Positions 44,753 to 56,729 of a stretch of 64,000 nt of DNA are shown here, piece after piece. The stretch is from Myxocyprinus asiaticus (lineage: Eukaryota > Chordata > Actinopteri > Cypriniformes > Catostomidae). Position 1 is the first letter of the stretch. Every line of letters starts with the position of its first letter. Both the position numbers and the translations under genes were made by a program. A model generated the notes under the pieces. It worked only from the letters and a program-made list of their open reading frames with translations. It ran no database searches and had not been told where the DNA came from. The stretch spans positions 26,737,431 through 26,801,430 of the forward strand of contig NC_059372.1 in NCBI RefSeq assembly GCF_019703515.2, read 5' to 3'.

Positions 44753-44901
44753 TCAATAACTCACAAGATTATATCTGACGAAAATGCATGTGAACGCACA
44801 CAATCCAACTGTCGCCAATGGCGACTAGATTTTAAATTATTGTCACAATAATTTATTTTTGGTCGCATTTGCGAACATTTTAGTCGCAGCCTGGAACCCT
44901 G
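44752..44901. repeat. Second hAT-like terminal fragment
   Basis: The right border, read in reverse, is cagggttccaggctgcgact, a hAT-type terminus. Internal sequence (gtcgcaaatgcgacc-like pairs) is short and non-coding. Only one end is present. Confidence 0.4.
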
Positions 44902-45560
44902 AAACGTATAAGCACTGGCTTCAGCCTTTCCCTTTTTCGATGAAATGTTATGATAATGTTTTCCGTATGGACAATTTTAGTTGTATGAGTGCCGAAAATA
45001 AAATAAAAATAAAAACATATTAAGAAATCTCCCATTCTCATCTAGCTCAGAAATGCATGAAACAACACTTAATTTCAAAATGTTATCCCCATCCAGTCCC
45101 ATGCAAATCATGCTGGAAAATGAAAATCCCCTACCCATTTTCATTACTGCTACATTAACACCACAAAAAGTATTCATGTAGTCCCAACTCAGATCGATTA
45201 AGTAAACTTCCATTTTACAGATTTAAATGGCTAGAACACATTGAAATCAATTTGTGACAAAATGGTCTTGAACTGTGTTGCTTTAATTCATTTAAATTGA
45301 GTAAATTGAACAAGATGCAAAAATCCATTTTTGACTGCACCCTGTCTTTCATTTTATCATATTCATCATTTTATGAATAATTCTTTCTTCAGACTACCTG
45401 CAGGATTTCATCCTAAATGTACAACTACAGGTGAATATTTAAATGAAGGTTATGAGTTTGTTTTGCAGTTTTTACGACGTGCAAATATTATTACAAATAT
45501 ATCTTTTTTTATTTATTTTTTTATTTTTTTTTACCTATTAAGAGTTTTTTCTGGTACAGT

Positions 45561-45946
45561 CTACTTTTTTTTTTCACCCCAATTTGGATTATCCAATTCC
45601 CAATGCATCCTAAATCCTCGTGGTGGCGTAGTGACACCTCAATCCGGGTGGCAGAAGACGAATCTCAGTTGCCTCTGAGACATCAATCTGCGCATCTTAT
45701 CACATGGCTTGTTGAGCGTGTTACCGCGGAAACGTTGTGTGTGGAGGCTTCACGCTATTTTCCCCGGCATCCACGCACAACTCACCACGCACCCCACCAA
45801 GAGAAAGAACCACACTATAGCGACCGAGGAGGTTACCCCATGTGACTAATATCCTAAGCAACCAAACTGGCCCGGTTGCTTAGGAGACCTGGCTGGAGTC
45901 ACTCAGCACGCCCTGGATTCGAACTCGCGACTCCAGGGGTGGTAGT
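45561..45946 (-). mobile_element. tRNA-derived SINE, 5'-truncated, copy 1
   Basis: Read on minus: the tRNA-like part begins at gactaccacccctggagtcg with a box-B-like cgagttcgaatcc, followed by the body and a poly(A) tail (T-run 45565-45574 on +). It is flanked by target duplications ctggtacagt (45551-45560) and ctggtactgt (45947-45956). Box A, present in the full copy at 61638-62029, is missing. Resembles cyprinid HAmo-type SINEs; the name is not certain. Confidence 0.75.
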
Positions 45947-46028
45947 CTGGTACTGTCAATTTAAACATTCTTGAAAGTTGATTATAGGAATAATCACAAG
46001 TAGACTAGTGTTACATTACCAGTTCTAG

Positions 46029-46483
46029 TGTTGTGGAAATTATCCTAATAAAGAAAACTCAAAAGAAGTCTTTTTATCTTTTCCCAAGAGAAGAAAGTTT
46101 ATTTCTGTACTGGGTGACAAAGTTCTCATACACAAGAGCAAGCAGTTTTCAAGAGAAGTCTCACACACAAACATAGTCAACCAAGCTCAATTTATACCTA
46201 ATAGTCAAGGATTCTTGCACGTCTAACAGTTGTAAGGATGAACTTTGATTGGTTACAATTCTTTAAACAAACAACATGCCTAAGATGGAAACAGGGCATA
46301 TTGACCCTTATGATACTTATAATGTGTGTGAATATACCACAAGTCCTCATGCTATGTTTAGACACTTGGCACCTCAGAGACAGCTATCTGAGTTCTCTTC
46401 TCAAGGCCAACACACACACACACACACACACATCAGCAGAACCACATAACATACATTTCTAACTCTATTAAATGTCACTAACA
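46029..46483 (-). mobile_element. Probable solo LTR of an endogenous retrovirus-like element
   Basis: Read on minus: begins TGTTAGTGAC and ends TTCCACAACA, i.e. TG...CA with a short inverted TGTT. A TATA box (ggtataaatt, complement at 46190-46199) is followed about 95 bases later by AATAAA (complement at 46098-46103), in the order expected of U3-R-U5. A CA microsatellite lies in U3 (46409-46431 on +). Flanking 5-mers (tctag / cttta) do not match well, so insertion borders are uncertain. No retroviral genes adjoin it. Confidence 0.5.
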
Positions 46484-46489
46484 CTTTAA

Positions 46490-48960
46490 GGGATTAATAT
46501 TCAACTTAACATCTAAACGTTAATATCATAAATGCAATGTAATCAGATCCATAATCAATAAATGATTTTTTCCTTCAAAAAATGAGTTATGCTTATCTCG
46601 TATTGATGCCTCACTGAACTCCTGTGCAGATTTAAAAGTGAAAAGGAAAATGCAACAAGGCGCATAACTACAAGCACAGTCACACCATATGAGGACAGTT
46701 TACAACAAAAGTCATAAATATTTTGGATTTCTATAAATTTGGAAATGAGCAAGTTGGCTAACTTCCTGCAACAGCTAAATGTGAAAGTATAGCCCAGCAG
46801 CCTGGAAGTGAGCATTGTATGCAAAGGCATCATTTATAGGTGGGACGGGTGGGACATGTCCCTATTTCTTTTTACCATGGCCAGTTTTGTCCCCACCACT
46901 CTTTAAACAGCTTCCGACAGGTAAGTGTCTAATACAGAAGAAACATTGCCAGTTCTTGAGCAGGAGTTTCCATTTTGTTCATTAAAACATTTATTTACAT
47001 TAAAAGATTATTTGAAATTATATGTGCATAACCTAATTAATATTCATGAGTTTTGCAATGTCACAATTAGCACACCCCCCTCACAAAAAAATGTCCCCAA
47101 CACTTTTTAAAACAAAATGATGCCCATGATTGCATGTTTCATATTTAGTGGAGCCTTAGAGTTATTTATTTATTTATTTATTGTCTATGTCCATATAGCA
47201 TGACAACGCTTTTATATCCCTCTTATTGTTCTAATCTCACTTTCTATCTCATTGCAAATCAGTGTTGGTCTCCTGCTAGTTTTCATTGGTCAGTTTAAAT
47301 TCATTATGTCTGTTTTCAACATGCTAATCTCATTTCATTGACAGGTTTTTTTGTTTGTTTTTTGTTTTGTTTTTTAAGACAACACTGATGCCTTTTCGTA
47401 TGACATGAATGATGTTAGGAAACAGCAAAGGCTTAACACAATGAATAATGCTGTTTTTGTGTTCTTTATTGTACTCAACATCTTCATCACAGCGTTGGGA
47501 TTTGAGACTGGATGATGAGTGGTGTCATTAATAAATGGAATGTTATGGTTCAGAATAAGTTTTAAGAGAAAAATAGTTACTCTCTGTGAGTAGAAAACGT
47601 TTGTTAGTGTGTGATGTTTTCATAAATCGAATTTTATTTAAAATAGTTGAATCCTGCGTGAGTATTTTTGTCTGGATATCTATAGTTTCTTTTATTCTTT
47701 ACACTGCATTACTTCAGAGACTGTGCTGTCATGGCTGACTTTAAATCTCTTCTTCTTCCTTCAGACACCATGAAGCCTGATACTGCAATCTCTCCAGCGT
47801 GTTACGTCAAAGACAGTGGTGGAGCTAGGGGGTGGCCAGGGGTGGCTGTGGCCACCATGGACCCCCCCACTCAAATTTCTGTGCCACTACAGACTGATCG
47901 CTGGCCCCTGCCTCTACCGAATCACTTTCAAGAGAGTCTGCATATCAGACATTCCTTAAAGATTACACTTTCATTTAACATAAACTGTATTGCATTTTTG
48001 TCTACCCCCTAATGTGTACTTTAAAGTTTCGTAATCTTTAGGCAATACTGTACATATTAACGTAGTTTTCTTAATGTGAATGTTTTTCTCCTCACAGCAT
48101 TCATTACAGATTCTTTTAATTTTATTATTTGTGGAAATGTGCTTGATTATTACACCTTTTAACAATACTGTTATTGTAAAAAAAAAAAAAATGTATTGAA
48201 ACAAAACATTCTGTTAGCAGATTTATTGAAACTGTTTCATACATGTTTTCTTTCTTTCTTTTACACATATTTTTTTTCAGAAAATAAACAAATAAACCAG
48301 GGATCTAAAATTAAGAATCACAAGAGTTCTTTTTTTAAGGCAGAAAAGCATAAAAAACAAGCACAAAAAAAAAGTTGTTTACATGACAGCTTATCTTAAC
48401 AGTTATCTTGTAGCAAGAGTATGGCACTGTATACATTTTTATTAAAAAACTGTTTTAATAAAATGTATATCCTTAACGTTTTCAACACACTGAGAAAATA
48501 GTTAATATAAATCACTTTGCAAAAAATGGTGCTTTACAAAATGTCCTGTGAATATATGCAATAAACATATTACCACTGTATAATAAGCACTGTACATTCA
48601 GTTTTTATGAAAATAAAAAATAGACTTATAGCACCCAATTGTTAAAATAAATGCCCCCAATTAAAAAAAATTGAAAAAGTATTTTCTCTTTCATAAAAAG
48701 GCAGACTGTGTGTGAGTGTTTTATTTTTATTATTTCATCACACTTTTACATTTGCTCCCATGGGTTCATAAAATCATGAATAGTAAATAGCTGAATAAAG
48801 TTGAAAATGTATCAAATATGCTAATGCAATATAAAAAGAAACAGGACCTCATAAGCAATGTTACAGATTACCATTACTTGCCCTCCACCAAGGCCACATT
48901 TTTGGTTGTTCTTAAACTGAATTAGTTTTGGTAGGGGTTCATGAACATATCTAAAATCTC
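46490..48960. other. Intergenic, mostly unassigned
   Basis: Short repeats include a segment at about 46826-47128 whose ends (ggcatcattt / aaaatgatgcc) are inverted, possibly a MITE, and an ATTT run at 47162-47181. An open frame at 47731-48012 (MADFKSLLLPSDTM...) has no recognisable homology. AATAAA-like sites on the minus strand are candidates for the emd 3' end. No gene supported. Confidence 0.4.
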
Positions 48961-48969
48961 TCACATCCT

Positions 48970-50250
48970 CTACTGAATCTTTTTAAAAGGGCCCTCTTCT
49001 GCAGGCTCCATATATGAGTACACATAATAAAGTAATATAACAATGGTAACAAACACCAGAACACGAAGCCACCCTGGCACACCCCCAGATTTGTTTGTCT
49101 CTGGACTGGCACCATGCTGGCTGGATTTGGAAACCAATGGCACTGGGTGAGAAGAACTTTGATAGGTTGTCCGAGTTTGGCTGATAATGGGCCTTCAAAA
49201 TAGACAGGAAGGAGAATTTTCCAGGACAGTTATGGATACAATAACATCAGTATATAAGTAGTAGTATAGTCATTATACCACGATTATAAAGAAATTAATG
49301 AATAAAAACATACTCATCTGTAGTGTCTACATCATCTCTATAGCCAGTAACCTGTGACCTCCGTGTGCTGGGGAGAAACATTATACATCCATTTAGTTTA
49401 AAAGCATTCAATTCAAACCACTTTTCAGTGTCTATATAATACAGCCATTAAAGTGAGATAAAAAAGGAATAAATTAATGAATCTCACTCATGGGAGAAGT
49501 CTGGCTCAGCAAACTTTGACCTCCTAATGCTGGGGAGACATCATATATACAAATACTATAAGCATGCAGCAAGTTCAGAATAGTATTTGTGATGTCAGCA
49601 AGACAATTAGTTTTTAAAGAAATTATAATTATTTAATTAAAATGTGATGTAGGTTATTGCCAAACATCTAAAATAAAATAAAATTGAGCTCACACATCAC
49701 CAAATCCATCATGTCTCGTAGCTTGTTGATGATAGGTAACATATTCGACTTCTTCCTCTATGAAAACAAAATAACATTTTTGAAGTTTAATTCTACACCC
49801 AAAATATGGATGATGACAAAGCCGGTTGCCTTACGTTCTTCTCTGTAATATGTCTTGTCAGACGAGGACGGTTTGGTGTTTTTGGCCATGGCATCTTTCA
49901 GTTTCTTTTCATAGAGTTTCCGTGTGGAATCTGCAAAACAAAGTAAACAACAATCAAAAATCACTTCATATTCCATGTTCACAGACAAAAAGAATAGAAA
50001 ACTTTTTTTTTTACTTTTTTACTTTGACAATGACACGTTTTCTTGAATTAGTGCTGGTTTATATAAAACTAAATAAAAGGTATAAAAATTTTAAAAAAAT
50101 AAAAAAAATAAATAGAAAAGGCCCATAGACCTTACAGTTTTTGTTTCTATTTTGTTGTTAACACATACCTACTATGGGTCCATGTTTGATGCCATATTCA
50201 TCCAGCAACTGGATGATCTCCTTATCAGACTTGTCACTCAGTGAGGACAT
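48970..50250 (-). CDS. emd: Emerin-like LEM-domain inner nuclear membrane protein, complete
   Basis: LEM-domain proteins bind BAF and lamins at the inner nuclear membrane. Six coding exons, read on the minus strand: 50250-50169, 49930-49835, 49757-49694, 49529-49488, 49367-49314, 49192-48970. Total 186 aa, shorter than human emerin (254). The N-terminus is a LEM fold: MSSLSDKSDKEIIQLLDEYG, then IKHGPIV and, across intron 1, DSTRKLYEKKL, which matches the emerin pattern LSD...LL..Y.I.HGPVV..TRRLYEKK. The middle is Ser/Arg-rich and poorly conserved. The C-terminus has one transmembrane helix (VLVFVTIVILLYYVYSYM) followed by EPAEEGPFKKIQ, close to the emerin end QAEEGNPF. The start Met lies 7 codons before the first LEM helix, and no upstream in-frame alternative was identified. 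Exons 4 and 5 look like tandem copies. The human gene is also in Xq28. Confidence 0.9.
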
Positions 50251-50274
50251 GGCTGCTACAATGAGAAGTTTAAT

Positions 50275-50313
50275 GAGAGAGAGAGAGAGAGAGAGAGAAA
50301 AAAAAAAAAAAAG
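50275..50313. repeat. (GA)n/poly(A) tract 5' of the emd start codon
   Basis: About 24 bases of GA repeats followed by an A-run, 25 bases upstream of the emd start codon. Read on the emd strand it is T-run then (TC)n, i.e. a polypyrimidine tract before the acceptor of the start-codon exon. Confidence 0.85.
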
Positions 50314-51014
50314 GTCAATATGCAGAACTACCTGATGATAATTTTGCTTTCCTAATCCTAATCTTACAAGGTAAGGTCCTATTTAGGAAGTCCTAATAAC
50401 TCAAGGCCTACTGCTACAGTATATAGTACTGGTTCGATGAGAAATATGCCCCATAAGACAGCTTATTTGATCTCTGAAGCTAGTCTGAAAGAACAAAAAC
50501 AATATAATGTAAGAGAAGCTTAGAGAGAAACGGGCACTGCCGGAGAATATATAAACCATTTGAATGGTGGTCTCATACTGCTAAAACAATCTGTGACTGA
50601 ATGCATACAGTATGTGCAGAGTGCAATAGCTGTAAACAACAGTAACAAAGTTTTGAGGTACTGAGACCAAACTACATGTTTCCAACGTAAAAGACGAGCG
50701 AAAATGTCAGCTTCTGTCAGATCCAAAGGTATACAGCAAACGCATTTGGGGGAAACAGCCTAAATGACTGTACAAGCGCTTTTCAGACGAACAAAATGTT
50801 TGGGGAAAATCAGATTTCTTATGAACGAGCTAGCAAGCAAAACTACACTGTCACCACTTCAAAATACATTTAGCACGACTAGCTATGGAAGGAAACCATA
50901 GCAATGCATTAGCAATAGTCTAGCCTTGGTTATATTCTCACCTACCTATAATTTACATGCGATCAGGCTGCATATTTATGTATTAATATAATCTTTTTTA
51001 AATTATGAATTTAC

Positions 51015-51070
51015 CTTACAACGCTTTCCACGAACTGTTTCTGGAGCAGAAAGGCGCTTCACTGTGTTGA
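51015..51070 (-). promoter_or_regulatory. Probable emd non-coding first exon and promoter region
   Basis: On the minus strand a GC-richer patch ends with TTGTAAG|gtaaat, a good donor at 51015, about 765 bases upstream of the emd start codon. The start-codon exon extends upstream to an acceptor-like site near 50260, which is consistent with a 5' UTR exon here. The transcription start is not determined; no TATA box is evident. Confidence 0.35.
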
Positions 51071-51599
51071 GGCGTGTCGCTCTCGCGTTAATAAGGAGGA
51101 GTTCCATTACGACTCAGTACACTTGACATTGCGTTTATTACCGCATATGGGGGAGTGCCTTCTTACACAAGCTAGTTGAAACCTCTCTACAATAACGCCA
51201 ATATTATAACAGCCCCGCCTGTTTTGGCTCGAAACTGTCCACTATTAAAGCAGGTGCACAAACACCATTTCCTCAGAATTTCTTCCTTCAAGATAGTGTT
51301 CATCTCTTGTCTAGAAGCCCTCTGCCCTTCCCTGCGGATATACACGTGTCAGCAAGCGGAATCTTCACGGCCACGTGAAGACTCCGCACCCCTGCAGTGC
51401 TCCGCCAAACATCACTCCACCTCGCCGCTTGACACTTCACTGGTGAACGGGCCTCAGCATCCTGATTCTCTGCAGTGCTTCAGCAGATGTTGTGTATCCT
51501 TACAAAGCAATTGCATATGTGTATTGTATACTGTGTGAAATATAAATGTAAATATATATTTATTTATATATTTATATATCTAAAAGAGTCACTTTCGTG

Positions 51600-54500
51600 T
51601 TCGCGTCTTTTTAAAGATGTTGTTCCGTAAGTGTTCCTTGTGTGAGAGGCACATCCCGCCATCAGATCAGAATGAGAGCTGCATTTACTGTCTGGGCCGC
51701 GCCCATACAGAGTCAGCTCTCATGGAGACAGACTGTCCTCACTGCGAGGGCATGAATCTCAAGACGCTCGCAAATCGGCCTCGTTCTGAGTGGCGATTCA
51801 GCCTCACGCGCCCTCCCATCAGCCTCTTCTGTGATACCTGTGGATTCCCACAAGGAGGTATGGTGGGGCTGCAAAGTCGAGCAGGATGAATTTGAGGTGG
51901 TCCTCGTGCCAGCCTACGTCCCGCAAGCCCCTCAATCTCCATGAGGAGCATCTTTGCCGATACGCTATGTGCGAGACGAGCTCTGGCCCTCTAAATGAGC
52001 GCGTGGCCTCATCTCGTTCAGAGTCAGAGTCCTTACAAGGGCAGTCGAAGAGCTCAAACTCGAGTGGTCTACCCCAGAGGAACCTGAACAGTCTGGCCTC
52101 GATGAATGGTTCCTGTGGTCCAGACGCCGTCAAGTGGCCGCGTTTTGCTTAAGGAGCTTGGCTTGAAATACCTGGAGTACCGTCATCGCGTGGAGTGCTG
52201 ATCCAGTTTGACCAGCTACAGACTTAGCGCTGCGTGCCACGAAAGTCACTGTGCAGGCCATCGGCACAACCTGGTAGTTCTGGATAGACATGTATGGCTA
52301 ATCCTCACAGAAATGAGTGATAAGGAAAAAGCCACTCTGTTGGATGCTCCAGTGTCTCCAGCCAGCCTCTTTGGTGGCTCTGTAAATAAGTTTGATGAGT
52401 GTTACGTTGCGACTCAGCAGCAATCACAGGCTATGAAACACTTTATACCAAAACGGAGTACATCACAGCTGGTTTGCCCTCTTTCTGTTTCGAGCCAGCA
52501 CCCGACTAAAAGCCAACAAGGTGTTATGCTGTGTCAAGTTTTCAGAAAGAAAGTGTTGACCGCAAATGCATACAACACAGGTGGAGTGAGGTGTGTAATG
52601 GACACCCGACTTTCGACACTTGGAAACAGGTGCGAAATGGCCGTGACATGTCAACTGCCTATAGCTACTGGCTGTCTTTCTAGCTTTGAGAGCTTTTCAT
52701 TCTGATATTGTGAATCACCACATTCTGATTCGTTTGGACAATGCAACAGTAGTGGCGTATATATGTTGCCATGACACGTTGACCCACGTATGGCAGGCGA
52801 AACGCAAGTATGCGCTTCTCCCAGTGTGCCTGATTCACTTTGTCATATGCAAAGTCCGAGAGGACAAGGAAACGATTCTATTGATTGTGCCTAAATGGCC
52901 CAACCAGCCATGGTTTCCGGAAATGATAGAGATGCTGTACAGCTCACCATGGGAAATACCTTTGAGGAGGGATCTCCTCTCTCAGGCGCAAGGCACAATC
53001 TGGCATCCCCAGCTCAAGCTGTGGAACCTCTGTGTGTGGCCTCTGAACGGAGCATGCTAAACGCGCCAGAACTGAAGCATTCAGTCATGAATGCCATTTT
53101 ACAGGCCAGAGCGCTTTCCACGACAGGCCTCTACATGCTAAAATGGAATGTGTTCACTGATTAGTGTCTCTCACATGGAAAAGACCCAGTAAACTGCCCC
53201 ATACATGAAATTCTCATATTTCTTCAAGAGCAATTAGATGCAAGACTCACTCCGTCAACGCTCAAAGTGTATGTGGTGACTATATCTGCGTATCATGCAC
53301 ATGAAGCCGGTGCCACTATAGGTAAGCATGATTTAATCATAAAGTTCCTTAAAGGAGCAAGACCTTTAAACCCACCTCGGCTGGCTTGGGACTTAACTTT
53401 AGTCCTAAAAGCTCTCGCAGGGCCCCCCTTTGAGCATTTGGACTCTGTTGATTTGCACATGCTCTCCGTTAAGACCGCATTACTGTTGGCTCTGGCCTCA
53501 GTAAAATGGGTCGTGACCTGCATGCACTATCAATCGACAATTCATGTCTGGATTTTGGCCCTGGTCTTTCAAAAGCCACTGTCAGGGAGGTCACGTGACG
53601 CCATGCAAGAAGCAGACGTGTGAATGACGAGCTCTGCACACATTGCTAAATTTTTAATTATTCTCATGTTATAATCTGGTGAAATTCAATACACCCAGTT
53701 ACACATTTGCTCTCTGAGGTAAAACATGGAAAAAAAGTCAAAATCATCGGGCTCTGGAGACATTAAAAGACACTTACGTGTTCAGGATGAAAGCCCCGAC
53801 AGGCCTACAGACCGGGGACTCGATTTGGATGGCGTGGCGGGAGAAGAGATCCAGTGTCAGTTGTCCAACATACTGGTGATGCTGACAAAGGTTCTTGCTG
53901 ACTTGGAGGATCTCGCTGTAATATGTCGATCGATTACGACGATGGAAATAAAATTCTATGAGTTAGTTACAAGAGTGTCAGATGCTGAGAAACGAATCGA
54001 TTATTTGGAGTCTTCGGAGAGGGAATTATCCGTTAATCCGCCTGCGACCAAAAGTGATCTGGAACATATTCTTGAAAAGCTTGAAGATCTTGAGAATAGA
54101 GGCCTCAGGAATAACGTCAGAATTGTTGGAATTTTTGTAAAGTTATGACATCTCTTTTACATAGAGATCAGGTGGGGTTTATTCAAGGCTGTAGCTCTTC
54201 TGATAACATTAGGTGTCTCATCAATATCATGTGGTCAGTAGCGAATGAAGAATCTCCGTCGCTGCCATCTCACTTGACGCTGAAAAGGCATTTGAATGGT
54301 AGAATGGGATTATCTTTTTAAGATTTTGGAAATATACAGGTTCGGGAGTACGTTTATTGGATGGATTAAGTTACTTTATAGACACTCAGTAGCGGCAGTA
54401 CAAACAAATGGATTAATTTCAGATTATTTTACTCTGGATGACTCAGGGTTGCCCTCTTTCCCCATTATTGTTCTGTCTTGCCCTGGAACCATTAGCAACC

Positions 54501-56725
54501 ACGATAAGAAAGGAGGATGATTTTCCAGTGGTGGTGGTGGGAGGTATGGTGCATAAACTCTTGCTTTATGCAGATGATATTTTATTCTTCTTCTCCGACC
54601 CTACTAGATTTAAGCCATGCCTCCACAGAATTATTCATTCCTTTTCTAAGTTTTCAGGATATAGAGTCAATTGGTCTAAATCCGAAGCTTTGGCTCTGAC
54701 AGTGTACTGCCCAGAAATGGCTTTCCAGCCGGGTGCTTTCCAGTGGACCAAACAGGGCATTAAGTATTTGGGTATTTTATTTCCAGCAAATTTGTGTGAT
54801 TGAGTTCATTTTGACCCCTTAATAAAACGGTTTTCAAGCGATGTGGGCAGGTGGGCTTCATTACATTTATCTATGATTGGGAAGGTTAATGTTATTAACA
54901 TGAATTGTATTCCAAAATTCAATTACTTACTGCAGTCTCTCCCTGTAGATGTCCCCCTCTCTTATTTCAAGCAATTTGATAGCATAGCAAAGTCCTTCAT
55001 TTGGAATGGTAAGTGTCCCAAATTACATTTCAATAAGTTACATAGGTCGATTGACAAAGGTGGGCTAGGCCTACCCAAGATTTGATTTTATTATTATGCA
55101 TTCAGTCTCAGACATTTGGCTCATTGGTCACTTCCACCTGAGAGAGCCCCTCCCTGGTTCTGTATAGAACAGGAAGTTCTTAACCCTATTTCGCCACTGC
55201 AAAGCCTTTCTATTAAATTAATTGGAGAAGCTAAGTTACATCCCGTTATCTCGCACTTGAACTCGGTATGCACAAAAGTGTCTAGACTGTTTAATTCTGA
55301 AATTTGTTTAAATGTTGCCTCGAGCATATGGCTGAACCCCAAATTATGCATCAACAAGTCCCCTATTTGCTGGTCAGAATGGATTGGGAGGGGGGTTACT
55401 ACACTCGGTGACCTATATGAGAATGGAGTGTTGAGATCCTTTCAAAATTTGGTTCAGCTTTTTGGGATTCCTAGATCTCAGTTCTATAAGTATTTACAGC
55501 TGCACCACCTGCTCTGTACTGTTTTTGGGAGTGGTTTACAATCTCCTAAAGTGGCAGATACTCTGGGAGTGGTGATTACTGCTTTTGGAAAAGGTCATGA
55601 GGTATTGGTGTATTACGCCCTACTAATTCAGAGTCTGGGGGATGGAACTTCAACTTCTCTTAAGAGATTATGGGAGAAAGATCTAAATTTGGTATTGGAG
55701 GAGGGAGAGTGGGCTGGGATTCTAAAAAATGTCAAATCTGCATCTAGAGACACAAGGGTTCGCCTCATGCAATTTAAGATTTTACATAGAGTCTATTGGA
55801 CCCCCTCTAGATTGCATAGGTTTGTTCTTAAAGACACACCCACCTGCTGGCGATGTCAGTCAGAAGATGGAGACACAACCCATGTCTTTTGGGGATGTGT
55901 TAAGATGCAAGAATTTTGGATGAGGATTCAGAGTTTTATGGGCGAGGTTTTGGCCTCTCAAATTTTATTTTGCCCCAGACTCTGTATCTTAGGAGATGGG
56001 GCAGTCATTAATTTGGATAATAAGCACATGAAAAACTGGGTCCTAACTAGTATTATGATCGCCAGACAGATCTCTTTGAGGAGTTGGAAGTCGGCTGGAG
56101 TGCCCCCGTTTCAGGAGTGGTGTTCAGAGATGGCCAGAGTGGCAGCTCTTGAGGAGGGGGTATCCAGAAGACTGGGGAGTCTAGACATGTTTGTGAAGAA
56201 GTGGGGCAGATATTTGTTTTTTTTGGAGGGCTCTCGGGGAGGGACAGTGGAGAGAGAGGTGTTGGGGTTTTATGTGTGTGATTGTTTTATTTATTTTATT
56301 TTTTAAATTAATTAATTAATTAATTTTTGTTGTGTGTCTATGGTTGTGTGACCACTGGGGTGTTGTTGGGGGTCGGGTGGGGGATTGGGGGGGGGGGGGT
56401 TGTTTGGGGGGATAGTGGGGGTTGGATATTGATTCTGTATATGTGTGTTCTGCTATTTATATTTAATGGTTGAATCAATAAATAAAATGTTAATCGCAAA
56501 AAAAAGTCACTGTCAAACCCAGAAAAGGTTATGTGCCTAAGGTCCTAACCACGCCCTTCAGAGCGCAGGTGGTTCACCTTCAGGCCTTCTTCCCACCTCC
56601 ATTTAATTCAGATGAGGAACAATCATTGCATTTGTTATGCCCTGTACGGGCACTACACGCATACGTTGAGCGTTGTAAGGCTGGCACCAGGATGTCTACG
56701 CCCAAAAGGTGCCATTTCCGGTAAA
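51600..56725 (+). pseudogene. DIRS-type tyrosine-recombinase retroelement, deleted and interrupted
   Basis: The gag-like start at 51617 has a cysteine pattern (CSLCERHIPPSDQNESCIYC ... CPHCEGM) typical of DIRS elements. After a deletion of most of the RT come RNase H-like pieces (LIRLDNATVVAYI, 52728+), then PKWPNQPWFPEM ... RRDLLSQAQGTIWHP. The tyrosine recombinase starts near 53260: KHDLIIKFLKGARPLNPPRL ... VKTALLLALASVKWV, and resumes at 56535 as VLTTPFRAQVVHLQAFF ... LCPVRALHAYVER. Between these halves (53588-56505) sits an L1/Tx1-type LINE. Numerous stops show that it is dead. The terminal repeats were not resolved. Confidence 0.8.
53588..56505 (+). pseudogene. L1/Tx1-type LINE inserted into the DIRS recombinase gene
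   Basis: The 5' UTR (gtcacgtgacgccatgcaag) and ORF1 start at 53726 (DIKRHLRVQDESPD; VSDAEKRIDYLESSEREL) match the fragment at 27735. ORF1 breaks after NNVRIVGI (54130) and joins RT sequence, so ORF1's end, the endonuclease and RT fingers are deleted. The RT has MTQGCPLSPLLFCLALEPLA and KLLLYADDILFFFSD (catalytic YADD intact). The C-terminal region (55116-56306) includes CWRCQSEDGDTTHVFWGC, a CCHC-like motif. In-frame stops fall at about 54801 and 55083. The 3' end is A-rich at about 56500. Flanks agcactgtca-like: aaaagccactgtca (left) and aaaagtcactgtca (right). Confidence 0.8.
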
Positions 56726-56729
56726 AGTC

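Noticed and set aside
48983..49198. 71-codon minus-strand frame over the last emd exon
   Set aside because: Wrong frame. The true frame, one base off, gives the transmembrane helix and EPAEEGPF tail and joins in phase to the preceding exon.
49758..49988. Frame starting MSVNMEYEVIFDCC
   Set aside because: Only its middle part (DSTRKLYEKK...) is emd exon 2; the rest is read-through into flanking introns.
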